40,568 nucleotides of DNA from Bradyrhizobium macuxiense (GCF_001542415.1 NZ_LNCU01000106.1:172554-213121), one strand, 5' to 3'; shown: positions 31,773 to 40,308, numbered from the stretch's first letter. Translations and numbers: made by a program. The notes: generated by a model from the sequence alone, not told the origin.

Positions 31773-31991
31773 CTATAGAATATGCAAGCAATTGTGCTTG
31801 CATATCATCGCATAGACCGCGGCGAAACCGTCCTGTGCTTGCACAGGAAGCTCACGCCGGGCGCCCTCAACGCGCTGAACACCGCTACTTCCACCAAATT
31901 CCGCGTAGTTTGATCCTGTTTGCAGATAATCTGAGGTGGCAGCTGAACCGGAATACGTATTGGTCCACGTATTCGTGGTATTGACTGGCAT
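31773..31991 (-). CDS. Doubtful small ORF / leader upstream of the secreted protein gene
   Basis: A 72-codon frame. The first half MPVNTTNTWTNTYSGSAATS is Thr/Ser/Asn-rich, like T1SS-type or repeat proteins. It ends in HNCLHIL, encoded by the palindrome at 31780-31805. A GAGG about 12 bases upstream of the ATG is a weak ribosome site. It may be a leader peptide, a degenerate duplicate start of the secreted-protein family, or chance. I give it low confidence. Confidence 0.3.
   Translation of the reverse strand: MPVNTTNTWTNTYSGSAATSDYLQTGSNYAEFGGSSGVQRVEGARRELPVQAQDGFAAVYAMICKHNCLHIL
31780..31805. promoter_or_regulatory. Perfect 11-bp-arm palindrome upstream of the secreted protein gene
   Basis: ATATGCAAGCA (31780-31790) and TGCTTGCATAT (31795-31805) are exact inverse complements around ATTG. 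The element lies 36 bp before the secreted-protein ATG. It has the size and symmetry of a dimeric regulator operator, or of a leader hairpin. Its core recurs in the next palindrome. Confidence 0.55.
31831..31848. promoter_or_regulatory. Second palindrome sharing the TGTGCTTGCA core
   Basis: TCCTGTGC (31831-31838) and GCACAGGA (31841-31848) pair around TT. The decamer TGTGCTTGCA occurs both here (31834-31843) and in the first palindrome (31793-31802), 41 bp apart. This spacing is close to four helical turns and suggests a paired binding site. Confidence 0.5.
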
Positions 31992-32347
31992 ATTTCTACT
32001 TGCCTCTATTTTCTCTCAGTTCCCCGGCGGGATTTGAGCTCAATTTTCCGGCTAAAGCTGTGAATTGGCTTACAAATCGCACAAATTCCGAGCGCCCCGC
32101 CGGGTTAACCAGAAGGCAAGCATAGGGCGCCGGCAGGCGGCAAAAGGTTCGCCGGCCGCATTCACAAAACCGATAAAGTTTTCGGGATGCCGCCGAGATG
32201 GCTTTCAGCGTCTCTTACATATCCGGGCACGATCCGGTTGGGCCTTAAGCAGACTCAAAGCAGCGCCCGCCATCGTGACTGCATGAAACGATCCGGTCAC
32301 ATCGGGCGTTCACCATCATTCCACCGATGCCCAAACAGGGGTGTCAC
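31992..32347. promoter_or_regulatory. Intergenic region between the secreted-protein gene set and the LapG-like protease
   Basis: 356 bp, less GC-rich than neighbouring genes, lying between divergent units and therefore expected to contain promoters for both. GCAAGCATA (about 32117-32125) resembles a half-site of the palindromes at 31780-31848. AGGGGTG before ATG 32348 is the protease ribosome site. I see no coding sequence. Confidence 0.4.
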
Positions 32348-33100
32348 ATGCGGATTCCACTTCACTTGCGTACGCTGCGCAGCGTCATGCTTCTTTGCGG
32401 CTTGGCTTGGCTCGCGCCCGTGTCCAAGCTCGACGCCACGTCGCTGTTGACGCCGGGGCCGGCAGAGCTGGTCAGGAAATCAACCGAGCCGTTCGGGTTG
32501 CCGACTGCCCTGGTCGCCGACGGCGGATTGCACGACAAATGGCTGGGGGTGCAGCGCCATCTTGCCGACGAGCTGGTGCAGCTCGCGATCTGCGACGGCG
32601 ACCGCGAGGGTTGCGTCTCACTGGAGGCGCTACGGTTTCTCGCAATCATCGATGCCGGGCGGACGCGTCACGGCCGCGCCAGGCTCGGCGAGATCAACCG
32701 CGCGATCAACCTTGCGATCCGCCCGGGCAGCGACCTTGCGTTGTACGGCGAGATCGATGTCTGGAGCTCGCCGCTCACTACCTTCGCCAAGGGCGCCGGC
32801 GACTGCGAGGACTACGCGATCGCGAAATTCGTCGCGCTGCAGAAAGCCGGGGTTACGCCCGAGGATCTGCGGATCGTCGTCATGCATGACCTGCTTGGCG
32901 GCGAAGACCATGCCGTCGTCGCGGCGCGCCTCGACGGCCATTGGCTCACGCTCGACAATCGCCGCATGGCGATGATCGAGGATTCCAATGTCAGGAATTT
33001 CCGGCCGACCTTCGTGATCGACGAGCACGGCGTCAGCAGATATGTCGACGCGCCGCCCATCACCGAGGTCGCGTTGCGGCCGGCGGCGCAACTCAACTGA
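32348..33100 (+). CDS. LapG-like periplasmic transglutaminase-type cysteine protease (BTLCP family)
   Basis: A 250-residue protein with an N-terminal signal region (LRTLRSVMLLCGLAWLAPVS). The bacterial transglutaminase-like cysteine protease domain follows. Catalytic triad candidates are Cys153 in KGAGDCEDYAIAKF, His188 in GGEDHAVVAARLD and Asp203 in LTLDNRRM; the GDCEDYAxxK box is the LapG signature. In Pseudomonas, LapG cuts the N terminus of the type I-secreted adhesin LapA and releases it from the cell surface, under control of the c-di-GMP receptor LapD. Start 32348 is preferred for AGGGG seven bases upstream; ATG 32327 would add seven residues. It is divergent from the T1SS-type protein gene, a suggestive pairing. 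No LapD homologue is visible in the window. Confidence 0.88.
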   Translation: MRIPLHLRTLRSVMLLCGLAWLAPVSKLDATSLLTPGPAELVRKSTEPFGLPTALVADGGLHDKWLGVQRHLADELVQLAICDGDREGCVSLEALRFLAIIDAGRTRHGRARLGEINRAINLAIRPGSDLALYGEIDVWSSPLTTFAKGAGDCEDYAIAKFVALQKAGVTPEDLRIVVMHDLLGGEDHAVVAARLDGHWLTLDNRRMAMIEDSNVRNFRPTFVIDEHGVSRYVDAPPITEVALRPAAQLN

Positions 33101-33108
33101 TCGCACGG

Positions 33109-33217
33109 CGTCCTCGCGAGCGAAGCGACTTCTCCGCCCAAGCCTCGGCGAAGACGGAAGCAATCCACTCCTCTTGGCGGAATGGATTGCTTCTTCACTT
33201 TGCGCCTCGCAATGACG
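33109..33217. repeat. Palindromic intergenic repeat, family A copy 3
   Basis: It contains CGTCCTCGCGAGCGAAGCGA, then GGAAGCAATCCACTCC, then GGAATGGATTGCTTC and CCTCGCAATGACG. The left arm is more diverged (CCTCGCGAG for CATTGCGAG). It lies between the convergent LapG-like and livK-like genes. Confidence 0.75.
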
Positions 33218-33232
33218 GTGTAGGCCGTCCGC

Positions 33233-34432
33233 TCAGAACATCAGATTGTCCTTCACCAGAACCCAGCGGCCGTTCTTGACCTGCTGCACCTGGGTGATGG
33301 TGTTGGCGAGATGATCGGTCTTCGAGAACTTGGTCGGTGGTGAACTGAAGATGTCGAGGAATTTGTCACCCGACTCCAGCGAATCGAGCATCTTCTGGCC
33401 GGTGAGATCCTTGCCCGCCTTCTGCGCGTAGAAGGCGAAGGTCATCACGGCGTTGTAACCGATGATCGCCTGCGTATTGGCTTCGGTGTTGAACATCTTC
33501 TTGTAGTTGACGAGCCAGTCCTTCACCTTGCCCTTGGCGGTGTCCTCATAGGGAATCTCGAAGCCCGAGGCCGCATAAAGCCCTTCGACCGCCTCCTTGC
33601 CAAGCGTCGGCACCTCCAGCACGTTGGTCGGCGTGGCGCCGAGGAAGGTCACATCCCAGCCGAGCTTCCTGGCCTCGCTCATCGCGCCGATCGTCTCGCG
33701 GATCACGGTGCCGAGCACGACAAGATCGCAGCCGTCGGACTTCATCTTGGCGACCTGCGCCGAGAAATCGGAGGCGCCGCGCTTGTAGCTCGTGATCGAC
33801 GCCGGCTGCACCTTCATCGCCGCGAGTTGCTGGTTGAAGCCGTCGAGCACGTTTTTGCCGTACTCGTCGTCCTGATGCATGATGCAGGGCTTCTTGAAGT
33901 TCTTCCAGTCCATCATGTACTTCAGCGCGGCGCGCGTGCTCTCGACATAGGGCAGCAGATTATTGAACTTCAGCCGCTCCTGCGGCTTGTTCGGATCGAA
34001 CTTGAAGGTGAATTCGGCCGCGGTCAGCGGGAACAGCTGCAGCACTCCGGCGTCGAACAGGATGTCCTGCGCGGCAAGCACGGTCGGCGACCCCATCGGC
34101 CCGACCATCGCGAAGATCTTGTCGCGCTCGACCATCTTCTGCGAGGCCAGCACGGCCTTCTTCGGATCATAGCCGTTGTCTTCCAGGATCAATTTGAGCT
34201 TGCGGCCGTTGATGCCGCCGCTCGCATTGATCTCCTCCACCGCCATCTTCATGCCGTTGGACACCGGAACGCCCCAGACCTTGATCGGGCCCGACAGGTC
34301 CTGATGCGTTCCGATCACGATCTCGGTCGGCGAGATGCCCTCGTTAGTGACCTTGGTTTGGGCTGCGGCCGGCAGGCAGGTCAGCGCCAGAGCGCTCACC
34401 GCAAGGCCCAGCGCTTTCAGCGATTTCGACAT
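33233..34432 (-). CDS. livK: ABC transporter substrate-binding protein, LivK/branched-chain type
   Basis: A 399-residue periplasmic binding protein (type I fold, Peripla_BP_6). The signal peptide is MSKSLKALGLAVSALALTCL with cleavage after AAAQ, near residue 24. Family landmarks are EIVIGTHQDLSGPIKVWGVP, NGMKMAVEEINASGGINGRK and LILEDNGYDPKKAVLASQKM, with GGINGRKLKLILEDNGYDP the strongest. ATG 34432 follows GGAGGAG. It ends the liv-fadD operon on the minus strand. Such proteins in Bradyrhizobium often bind aromatic or aliphatic carboxylates rather than amino acids, and the adjacent acyl-CoA ligase supports this; the ligand is not determined. The symbol is by family only. Confidence 0.88.
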   Translation of the reverse strand: MSKSLKALGLAVSALALTCLPAAAQTKVTNEGISPTEIVIGTHQDLSGPIKVWGVPVSNGMKMAVEEINASGGINGRKLKLILEDNGYDPKKAVLASQKMVERDKIFAMVGPMGSPTVLAAQDILFDAGVLQLFPLTAAEFTFKFDPNKPQERLKFNNLLPYVESTRAALKYMMDWKNFKKPCIMHQDDEYGKNVLDGFNQQLAAMKVQPASITSYKRGASDFSAQVAKMKSDGCDLVVLGTVIRETIGAMSEARKLGWDVTFLGATPTNVLEVPTLGKEAVEGLYAASGFEIPYEDTAKGKVKDWLVNYKKMFNTEANTQAIIGYNAVMTFAFYAQKAGKDLTGQKMLDSLESGDKFLDIFSSPPTKFSKTDHLANTITQVQQVKNGRWVLVKDNLMF

Positions 34433-34481
34433 TGCAGTCTCCTCCTTCAGTGGCCCGTGTTGAGCGAAGGGCTGGGCCTCC

Positions 34482-36341
34482 TTACGCCTTCGCCATTTCC
34501 CTGGTCGCGGCCGCGCGCTCGCCATACATCGCGTCGATCTCGGCCGCGTAGCGCTTGTTCACGAAATTGCGCTTCAGCTTCATGGTCGGTGTCAGCTCCT
34601 CGTCTTCAGGCGTGAGCTGGCGCTCGATCAGGTAGAATTTCTTGATGGTTTCGACGCGTGCGAAACCGGCGTTCACCGTCTCGACCTCGCGATGAATCAG
34701 ATCCTGGATTTCACGCGCGCGGCACAGGCTGGCGTAGTTGGTGAAGGGAATGTCGTGATCCTGGGCGTACTTCTCGACATTCTCCTGGTCGATCATGATC
34801 AGGCAGGTCAGATACGGCCGCTTGTCGCCGATCACGACCGCATCCGAGACATAGGGTGAGAATTTGAGCTGGTTCTCGATCTCCGACGGTGTGACGTTCT
34901 TGCCGCCCGAGGTGATGATGATGTCCTTCATCCGGTCGGTGATCTTCACATAGCCTTCATTGTCGATCGCGCCGACATCCCCGGTGTGCAGCCAGCCCTT
35001 GGCGTCGATCGTCTCGGCGGTCTTCTCCGGCTGATTGAGATAGCCCATGAACAGGAAGTCGCCCCTGATCAGGATCTCGCCCTTGGGACAGATCATCACC
35101 TCGCCCCACGGCGCGGCCTTGCCGACCGAGCCGAGCTTGATGCGGTCCGTCGGCATCATGGTGGCGACGCCGCAATTCTCGGTCTGGCCGTAGACCTCGC
35201 GCATGTCGATGCCGAGCGCGAGATACCAGCGGATCAGGTCCGGAGCGATCGGCGCCGCGCCGGTGAAGGCGATCCGGCAGCGGTCGAGCCCGAGCATGCG
35301 GCGGATGTTGCGGAACACCAGCCAGTAGGCGGCGCGGTTCAAAAGCCGCAGCGACAGCGGCGGCGTTTCGCCCTCGAGGCGGCATTCGGCCATGCGATTG
35401 CCGATCCCGAGCGCGCGGGCATACATCCAGTTCTGGAATGGGGTCGCGTCCTTCAGCGCGATGGTGATGCCCGAATAGAACTTTTCCCAGATCCGCGGCA
35501 CCGCGAGGAATGCGGTCGGCTGCACCTCGCGCAGATTGTCCGGCACCGTCTCCGGGCTCTCGGCGAAGTTCATCACCGAGCCCAACGCGACCGAGATGTA
35601 GTAGCCGCCGACCCGCTCGGCGACATGGCAAAGCGGCAGGAACACCAGCCGCTCCTCGCTGTCCGTCGATGGGAACAAGTCATTGGCGTGACGCATCTGG
35701 TGGGTCACGCTGCGGTTGGAATGCATCGCGCCCTTGGGGGGACCTGTCGTGCCCGAGGTGTAGACCAGGATCGCGAGATCGGAGGCCGTGCGGCTGCCGG
35801 TCATCTCGTCCCACAAGGCGTCGTTGCCTTGTGCATGGTTGCGGCCGAGTGCGATGAATTCGGCAAGCGACAGCACCATCGGATCGGAGAAGCCGCTCAA
35901 GCCCTCCATGTCGAAGACGACGATCTTCTCCAGCGTCGCGCAGCGCGCGCGGCACGCCAGCACCTTGTCGAGCTGCTCCTCGTCCTCGACGAACACGATT
36001 CGCGTGCGGGAATCATTGATGAGGTATTCGACCTGCGCCGGCGAGTCGGTCGGGTAGATGCCGGACGAGACGCCGCCGGCGCACAGGATGCCCATGTCGG
36101 CGTAGACCCATTCCGGCACGGCATTGGCGATGATCGAGGCGACGTCGCCGGGGCGGAAGCCGGTCGCGTGCAGGCCGTAGGCGATGTCCTTCGATATCTG
36201 CAGCCATTCGCGCCAACTGGTCGGCTGCCAGATGCCGAATTTCTTTTCGCGGATCGCGGGCCTGTCGCCACGCGTCTCCACTGCGCGCAGAAAACTCTTC
36301 GCGATCGTGTCGGCGACCGTCAGCACTGCCGGTCCGGCCAT
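34482..36341 (-). CDS. Long-chain fatty-acid--CoA ligase (AMP-binding, FadD15-like)
   Basis: A 619-residue ANL-superfamily adenylating enzyme. The P-loop is YTSGTTGPPKGAMHSN and the second motif EVYGQTENCGVATMMP. The hinge region is GWLHTGDVGAIDNEGYVKIT with DRMKDIIITSGGKNVTPSEIE, and the C-terminal region is ELTPTMKLKRNFVNKRY, where the catalytic Lys is expected. It would convert a carboxylic acid, ATP and CoA to acyl-CoA. Start chosen on AGGAGGG eight bases upstream. It lies between livF and livK, so uptake and activation are probably coupled. Length and N terminus fit long-chain or aromatic-acid ligases of the FadD15 type. Confidence 0.9.
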   Translation of the reverse strand: MAGPAVLTVADTIAKSFLRAVETRGDRPAIREKKFGIWQPTSWREWLQISKDIAYGLHATGFRPGDVASIIANAVPEWVYADMGILCAGGVSSGIYPTDSPAQVEYLINDSRTRIVFVEDEEQLDKVLACRARCATLEKIVVFDMEGLSGFSDPMVLSLAEFIALGRNHAQGNDALWDEMTGSRTASDLAILVYTSGTTGPPKGAMHSNRSVTHQMRHANDLFPSTDSEERLVFLPLCHVAERVGGYYISVALGSVMNFAESPETVPDNLREVQPTAFLAVPRIWEKFYSGITIALKDATPFQNWMYARALGIGNRMAECRLEGETPPLSLRLLNRAAYWLVFRNIRRMLGLDRCRIAFTGAAPIAPDLIRWYLALGIDMREVYGQTENCGVATMMPTDRIKLGSVGKAAPWGEVMICPKGEILIRGDFLFMGYLNQPEKTAETIDAKGWLHTGDVGAIDNEGYVKITDRMKDIIITSGGKNVTPSEIENQLKFSPYVSDAVVIGDKRPYLTCLIMIDQENVEKYAQDHDIPFTNYASLCRAREIQDLIHREVETVNAGFARVETIKKFYLIERQLTPEDEELTPTMKLKRNFVNKRYAAEIDAMYGERAAATREMAKA

Positions 36342-36433
36342 GCGCGTTCCCTCCTCTGTCGCCTGCCCCGCGCGCCGGATCGATCGCCGGTCTTGTTCGC
36401 GAAACGAGCTTGAAATCTAGCTCCACATACCTC

Positions 36434-37213
36434 TCAACGCCACGTCTTCTTCTTTTTCCAGCGCCGCTCTCCGCGTGCGCCCGCCTCCTTGGCGCCGAGA
36501 TAGAACTCCTGGATATCTGGTGAATTCATCAGCCTCTCGCAGGTATCGTTCATGACGACGCGGCCGATCTCGAGCACATAGCCATAGTCCGCCGTCTCCA
36601 GCGCGATCTTGGCGTTCTGCTCGACCAGCAGGATCGACATGCCCTGCTCCTCGTTCACGCGGCGGATAATGGTGAAGATCTCCTTCACCAGGATCGGCGA
36701 CAGGCCCAGCGACGGCTCGTCGAGCAACAGCAGCGTCGGGCGGTTCATCAGCGCGCGCCCGATCGCCAGCATCTGCTGCTCCCCGCCGGAGAGCTGGCCG
36801 GCCGGCTGATCGAGCCGCTCCTTCAGCCGCGGAAAATAGCCATAGACGCGCTGGAGGTCGTCAGCCACACCGTCGCGATCCTTGCGCGGATAGGCGCCCA
36901 TCATCAGGTTCTCGCGCACCGACAGGAACGGAAACACCTCGCGTCCCTCGGGCACATGACTCAGGCCGAGCCGCACGATCTTGTCGGCCTCCATGCGCTG
37001 GATCGGCCTGCCGAGAAACTCGATCGTCCCCTTCTGCGGATCGAGGATGCCGGAGATCGTCTTCAGCACCGTGGTCTTGCCGGCGCCGTTGGCGCCGAGC
37101 AGCGTCACGATCCGACCGCGCGGCACCTCGAGGCTGATGCCGCGGATGGCCATGATCGGTCCGTAATAGCTCTCGATGTTGCTGAGCTTCAGGATGATGT
37201 CTGGCGCGCTCAT
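36434..37213 (-). CDS. livF: ABC transporter ATP-binding protein LivF-type
   Basis: A 259-residue ATPase of a branched-chain-type importer. Walker A is GANGAGKTTVLKTISGI, the signature is QLSGGEQQMLAIGRALM, and Walker B is LLLLDEPSLGLSP. The C-terminal segment LVEQNAKIALETADYGYVLE is the LivF hallmark. It starts 10 bp after livG and is followed by the ligase gene. The C-terminal tail after GAKEAG is Arg/Lys-rich. Confidence 0.92.
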   Translation of the reverse strand: MSAPDIILKLSNIESYYGPIMAIRGISLEVPRGRIVTLLGANGAGKTTVLKTISGILDPQKGTIEFLGRPIQRMEADKIVRLGLSHVPEGREVFPFLSVRENLMMGAYPRKDRDGVADDLQRVYGYFPRLKERLDQPAGQLSGGEQQMLAIGRALMNRPTLLLLDEPSLGLSPILVKEIFTIIRRVNEEQGMSILLVEQNAKIALETADYGYVLEIGRVVMNDTCERLMNSPDIQEFYLGAKEAGARGERRWKKKKTWR

Positions 37214-37223
37214 CGCATCGTCC

Positions 37224-37982
37224 TCATGCCCCGAGATAGGCCGCGACGACGTCGGGATGATGCTGCACCTCCGACGGCGAGCCCATCGCCAGCACCCGGC
37301 CGTAGTTCAAGGCTATGACGCGGTCGGAGACGCGGTTGACCAGCGTCATGTCGTGCTCGACCATCAGCACGGTGATTCCGAGCTCGCTCTTCATGTCGCG
37401 GATCCAGAACGACATGTCGTCGGTCTCCTCGACATTGAGGCCCGACGACGGCTCGTCGAGCAGGATCAGCTTCGGCTCCGAGCACAGCGCCCGCGCGAGC
37501 TCGATCACCTTGCGCACGCCGTAGGGCAGGCCCGAGATCAGCTTGTCGCGGTAGGGCTCCAGATCGAGGAACTCGATCACCTGCTCGACGCGGCGGCGAT
37601 GCAGCTTCTCGTTGGCACGCACGCTCGGCAGGAACAGCAGCTCCTGCCAGAGTTGCGTCGTCGAATGGCGGTGGCGGCCGACCAGAAGATTGCTCAGCAC
37701 GGTCGCATTCTCGAACAGCTCGATATTCTGGAAGGTGCGCGCGATGCCGAGCCTTGCGATATCGTAGGCCGGTTCCCGGGTGATGTCCTGATCCTCGAAG
37801 AAGATCCTGCCCGAGGTCGGCGGATAGATCCGCGAGATCAGGTTGAAGATCGAGCTCTTCCCGGCGCCATTCGGCCCGATGATCGAGAGGATCTCGCCCT
37901 TCTCGACCGCGAAGCTGACCGCGTCGACGGCCTTGAGGCCGCCGAAATGCAAGGACAGGTTCTCGGCGCGGAAGTAGCTCAT
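37224..37982 (-). CDS. livG: ABC transporter ATP-binding protein LivG-type
   Basis: A 252-residue ATPase. Walker A is GPNGAGKSSIFNLISRIYPP, then IARTFQNIELFENATVLSNL, a LivG-specific stretch. The signature region is degenerate (GLPYGVRKVIELARAL rather than LSGGQ), as usual in LivG. Walker B is LILLDEPSSGLNVEE and the H-loop MVEHDMTLV. The ATG overlaps the livM stop (ATGA). Confidence 0.92.
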   Translation of the reverse strand: MSYFRAENLSLHFGGLKAVDAVSFAVEKGEILSIIGPNGAGKSSIFNLISRIYPPTSGRIFFEDQDITREPAYDIARLGIARTFQNIELFENATVLSNLLVGRHRHSTTQLWQELLFLPSVRANEKLHRRRVEQVIEFLDLEPYRDKLISGLPYGVRKVIELARALCSEPKLILLDEPSSGLNVEETDDMSFWIRDMKSELGITVLMVEHDMTLVNRVSDRVIALNYGRVLAMGSPSEVQHHPDVVAAYLGA

Positions 37983-39130
37983 CGGTTCCGCTCCGACTTC
38001 ACATAGATCTTCTGCCGCTTGAAGGTGGCGCGCTTGTAGAGCGGGAACAGCTGGAAGAAGAGCTTGATCTTGAGCCAGCGGCCGTAGAGCCCAAGCGGCT
38101 CGAACAGCACGAAGCCGACGATGATGATGCCGTAGATCGCGCCCTTCAGCCCGTTGGCGGAAGCAAAGGCGGAGGCGGCATCCTGGATGTGCCCCGCACG
38201 CTCCGGCGACGCGCCGAGCGTTGCCGCGATGCCGGCGATCACGCCGGGCATGTCGTCCTTCAGATAGGTCAGGAACGGATCGATCATGACGAGGAAGATC
38301 GCGCCCAGCACCGCACCATGCAGGCTGAAGATACCGCCGATCAGGATCACGATGATGAACTCGATCGAGAGCTGTAGCGTGAACATCTCCGGCGAGATGA
38401 AGGAGAGCTTGTGCGCGAACAGCACGCCGGCGAAGCCGGTGATCGCCGCCGAGATCGCGAACGACTTCACCTTGTAGAGCGAGACGTTGATGCCCATGCT
38501 GCGCGCGGCAGTCTCGCTGTCGCGGATCGCGACGAAGGCGCGCCCGGTCGGGGAACGCAGCAAATTGAGCGTGCCGACGATGGTCAGCACCAGCACCGCG
38601 AGGCAGAGATAGTAGAAGGTTGGGTCGTCGCGCGACACCGTGGCGCCGAGCAACTGCACGGCCTTGACCCGCATGCCCTCGTTGCCGTTGGTCACGCTTT
38701 CCCAGCGCGCCATGATCTCCTCGACGATGAACGCAAAAGAGATCGTCGCGATCACAAGATAGATGCCCTGCAGCCGCAGCGCCGGAAAGCCGACCAGTGC
38801 GCCGACCACGCCGGTCAGCAGCCCCGCAGCAAGGAAATAGACGGGAAACGGCACGTTGAACTGCTGCAGATAGGCCGCGGTGTAGGCGCCGATCGCGAGA
38901 AAGGCCGCGTGACCGAGCGAGGCCTGTCCGGTGAAGCCGGTCAGGATCATGAGCCCGACGCCGACGGTCGCATAGATGCAGACGAAAACGAGCTGGCTCA
39001 TCACATAGCTCGAGAGCACGTATGGCGCGATCAGCAGCGCTATCAGCAGAAGGCCGTACGAGTAAACGTAACCGGAATGCGGGAAGAGCCTGATGTCGTC
39101 GTCATAGTCGGTCTTGAAGAGAAAGCGCAT
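37979..39130 (-). CDS. livM: Branched-chain-type ABC transporter permease LivM
   Basis: A 383-residue permease with about ten hydrophobic helices. Family landmarks are TGFTGQASLGHAAFLAIGAY, ARDSETAARSMGIN (in the form FVAIRDSETAARSMGINVSL) and FIIVILIGGIFSLHGAVLGA. A basic C-terminal tail of about 35 residues is present. GAGGAG precedes the ATG, 10 bp after the livH stop. Confidence 0.92.
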   Translation of the reverse strand: MRFLFKTDYDDDIRLFPHSGYVYSYGLLLIALLIAPYVLSSYVMSQLVFVCIYATVGVGLMILTGFTGQASLGHAAFLAIGAYTAAYLQQFNVPFPVYFLAAGLLTGVVGALVGFPALRLQGIYLVIATISFAFIVEEIMARWESVTNGNEGMRVKAVQLLGATVSRDDPTFYYLCLAVLVLTIVGTLNLLRSPTGRAFVAIRDSETAARSMGINVSLYKVKSFAISAAITGFAGVLFAHKLSFISPEMFTLQLSIEFIIVILIGGIFSLHGAVLGAIFLVMIDPFLTYLKDDMPGVIAGIAATLGASPERAGHIQDAASAFASANGLKGAIYGIIIVGFVLFEPLGLYGRWLKIKLFFQLFPLYKRATFKRQKIYVKSERNR

Positions 39131-39140
39131 GCGTTGCTCC

Positions 39141-40016
39141 TCAGACCTTCTTGCGCGCGTGAACGCCGAACAAGCCCTCGGGCTTGAGCAGCAGTACCGC
39201 GAGCAGCACGATGTAGGGCGCGACGTCCTTCCATCCCTCCGGCAGATAGAAGCCGGCCATGCTCTCGATCACGCCGATCAGGACGCCGCCAACCACGGCG
39301 CCGGGGATCGAGCCGAAGCCGCCGAGCACCGCGGCTGGAAACGCCTTCAGCCCCAGAACCAGTCCGACATTGGAATGGATGAAGGTGATCGGCGCCAGCA
39401 GCACGCCGGCGCAAGTCGCAACCGCCGCCGAGATCGCCCAGACGATCGACACCACGCGCTTGACCGGAATGCCCATGTAATAGGCAGCCAGCATGTTCTC
39501 CGAACTCGCGCGCATCGCGGTGCCGAGCGTGGTGCGGTTGAAGAACAGATAGAGCAGCGTGCACAGGATGATGGTCGCCGCGATCACCGAGAGCTTGTCA
39601 TAGGCCAGCACCAGGCTGCCGATCCGCAATACGCCGTTGCTGAACGGCGTCTCGATCTTGAAGTCGTCGGTGCCCCAGATCATCCCTGCGACCGAGCGCA
39701 GGAAATAGCCGAGCCCGATCGTCGCCATGATGATGGAGAATTGCGGGTAGCCGAGGATCGGCCGCACCACCAGCCGCTCCGCCAGCATGCCGAACAGCGC
39801 CATGCAGATCACCGCGCCGGCAAAGCCGACCCAGTAATTCAGCCCGAGGATGCCGATGAAGGTGAAGGCGAAGAAGCCGCCCAGCATCATCAAATCGCCT
39901 TGCGCGAAATTGACGACCTCGGTTGCCTTGTAGACCAGCACGAAGCCAAGCGCGATCAGGCCGTAAACGCAGCCGAGCGCAATGCCGCTGACGAGCTGCT
40001 GAACAAAGTCCAGCAT
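39141..40016 (-). CDS. livH: Branched-chain-type ABC transporter permease LivH
   Basis: A 291-residue permease and first gene of the operon. Landmarks are GIALGCVYGLIALGFVLVYK, ATEVVNFAQGDLMMLGGFFA and AFPAAVLGGFGSIPGAVVGG. The start is ATG 40016, with GGGAGGGAACG directly upstream; the open frame continues 16 codons further with no ribosome site. The promoter should lie in 40017-40308. Confidence 0.92.
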   Translation of the reverse strand: MLDFVQQLVSGIALGCVYGLIALGFVLVYKATEVVNFAQGDLMMLGGFFAFTFIGILGLNYWVGFAGAVICMALFGMLAERLVVRPILGYPQFSIIMATIGLGYFLRSVAGMIWGTDDFKIETPFSNGVLRIGSLVLAYDKLSVIAATIILCTLLYLFFNRTTLGTAMRASSENMLAAYYMGIPVKRVVSIVWAISAAVATCAGVLLAPITFIHSNVGLVLGLKAFPAAVLGGFGSIPGAVVGGVLIGVIESMAGFYLPEGWKDVAPYIVLLAVLLLKPEGLFGVHARKKV

Positions 40017-40308
40017 CGTTCCCTCCCGATGCACTGGCGATTCGTGCCGATCGCCTTGGTGCATCCCGCCCTCGCGCCCTGTGCCGGGAGCGCTGAAAGC
40101 TGCCTATGTCCGGGTCCAATTGAGCCAAAAGCTCCGATCCCTGTCAACAAAGCCCGGGTTGTCGGGTATTATCACAATTGCCGAGATATGCCGCGGCACG
40201 GAGTTTTGTTCATAACCCGCGCGATTTGCCTGAGACGATTCACCGTGCCGAAACAGTTTTTGCCCAAGCTGCGCAACCGAAGAGCGAACTCCCGGATCGC
40301 CACACATC
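40017..40308. promoter_or_regulatory. Divergent promoter region between the liv operon and the ABC ATPase gene
   Basis: 292 bp without coding sequence that I can support. A less GC-rich part (about 40165-40235) contains ATTATCACAATTGCC and GTTTTGTTCATAACC and is the likely site of the promoters. No clear operator palindrome was found. Confidence 0.4.
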
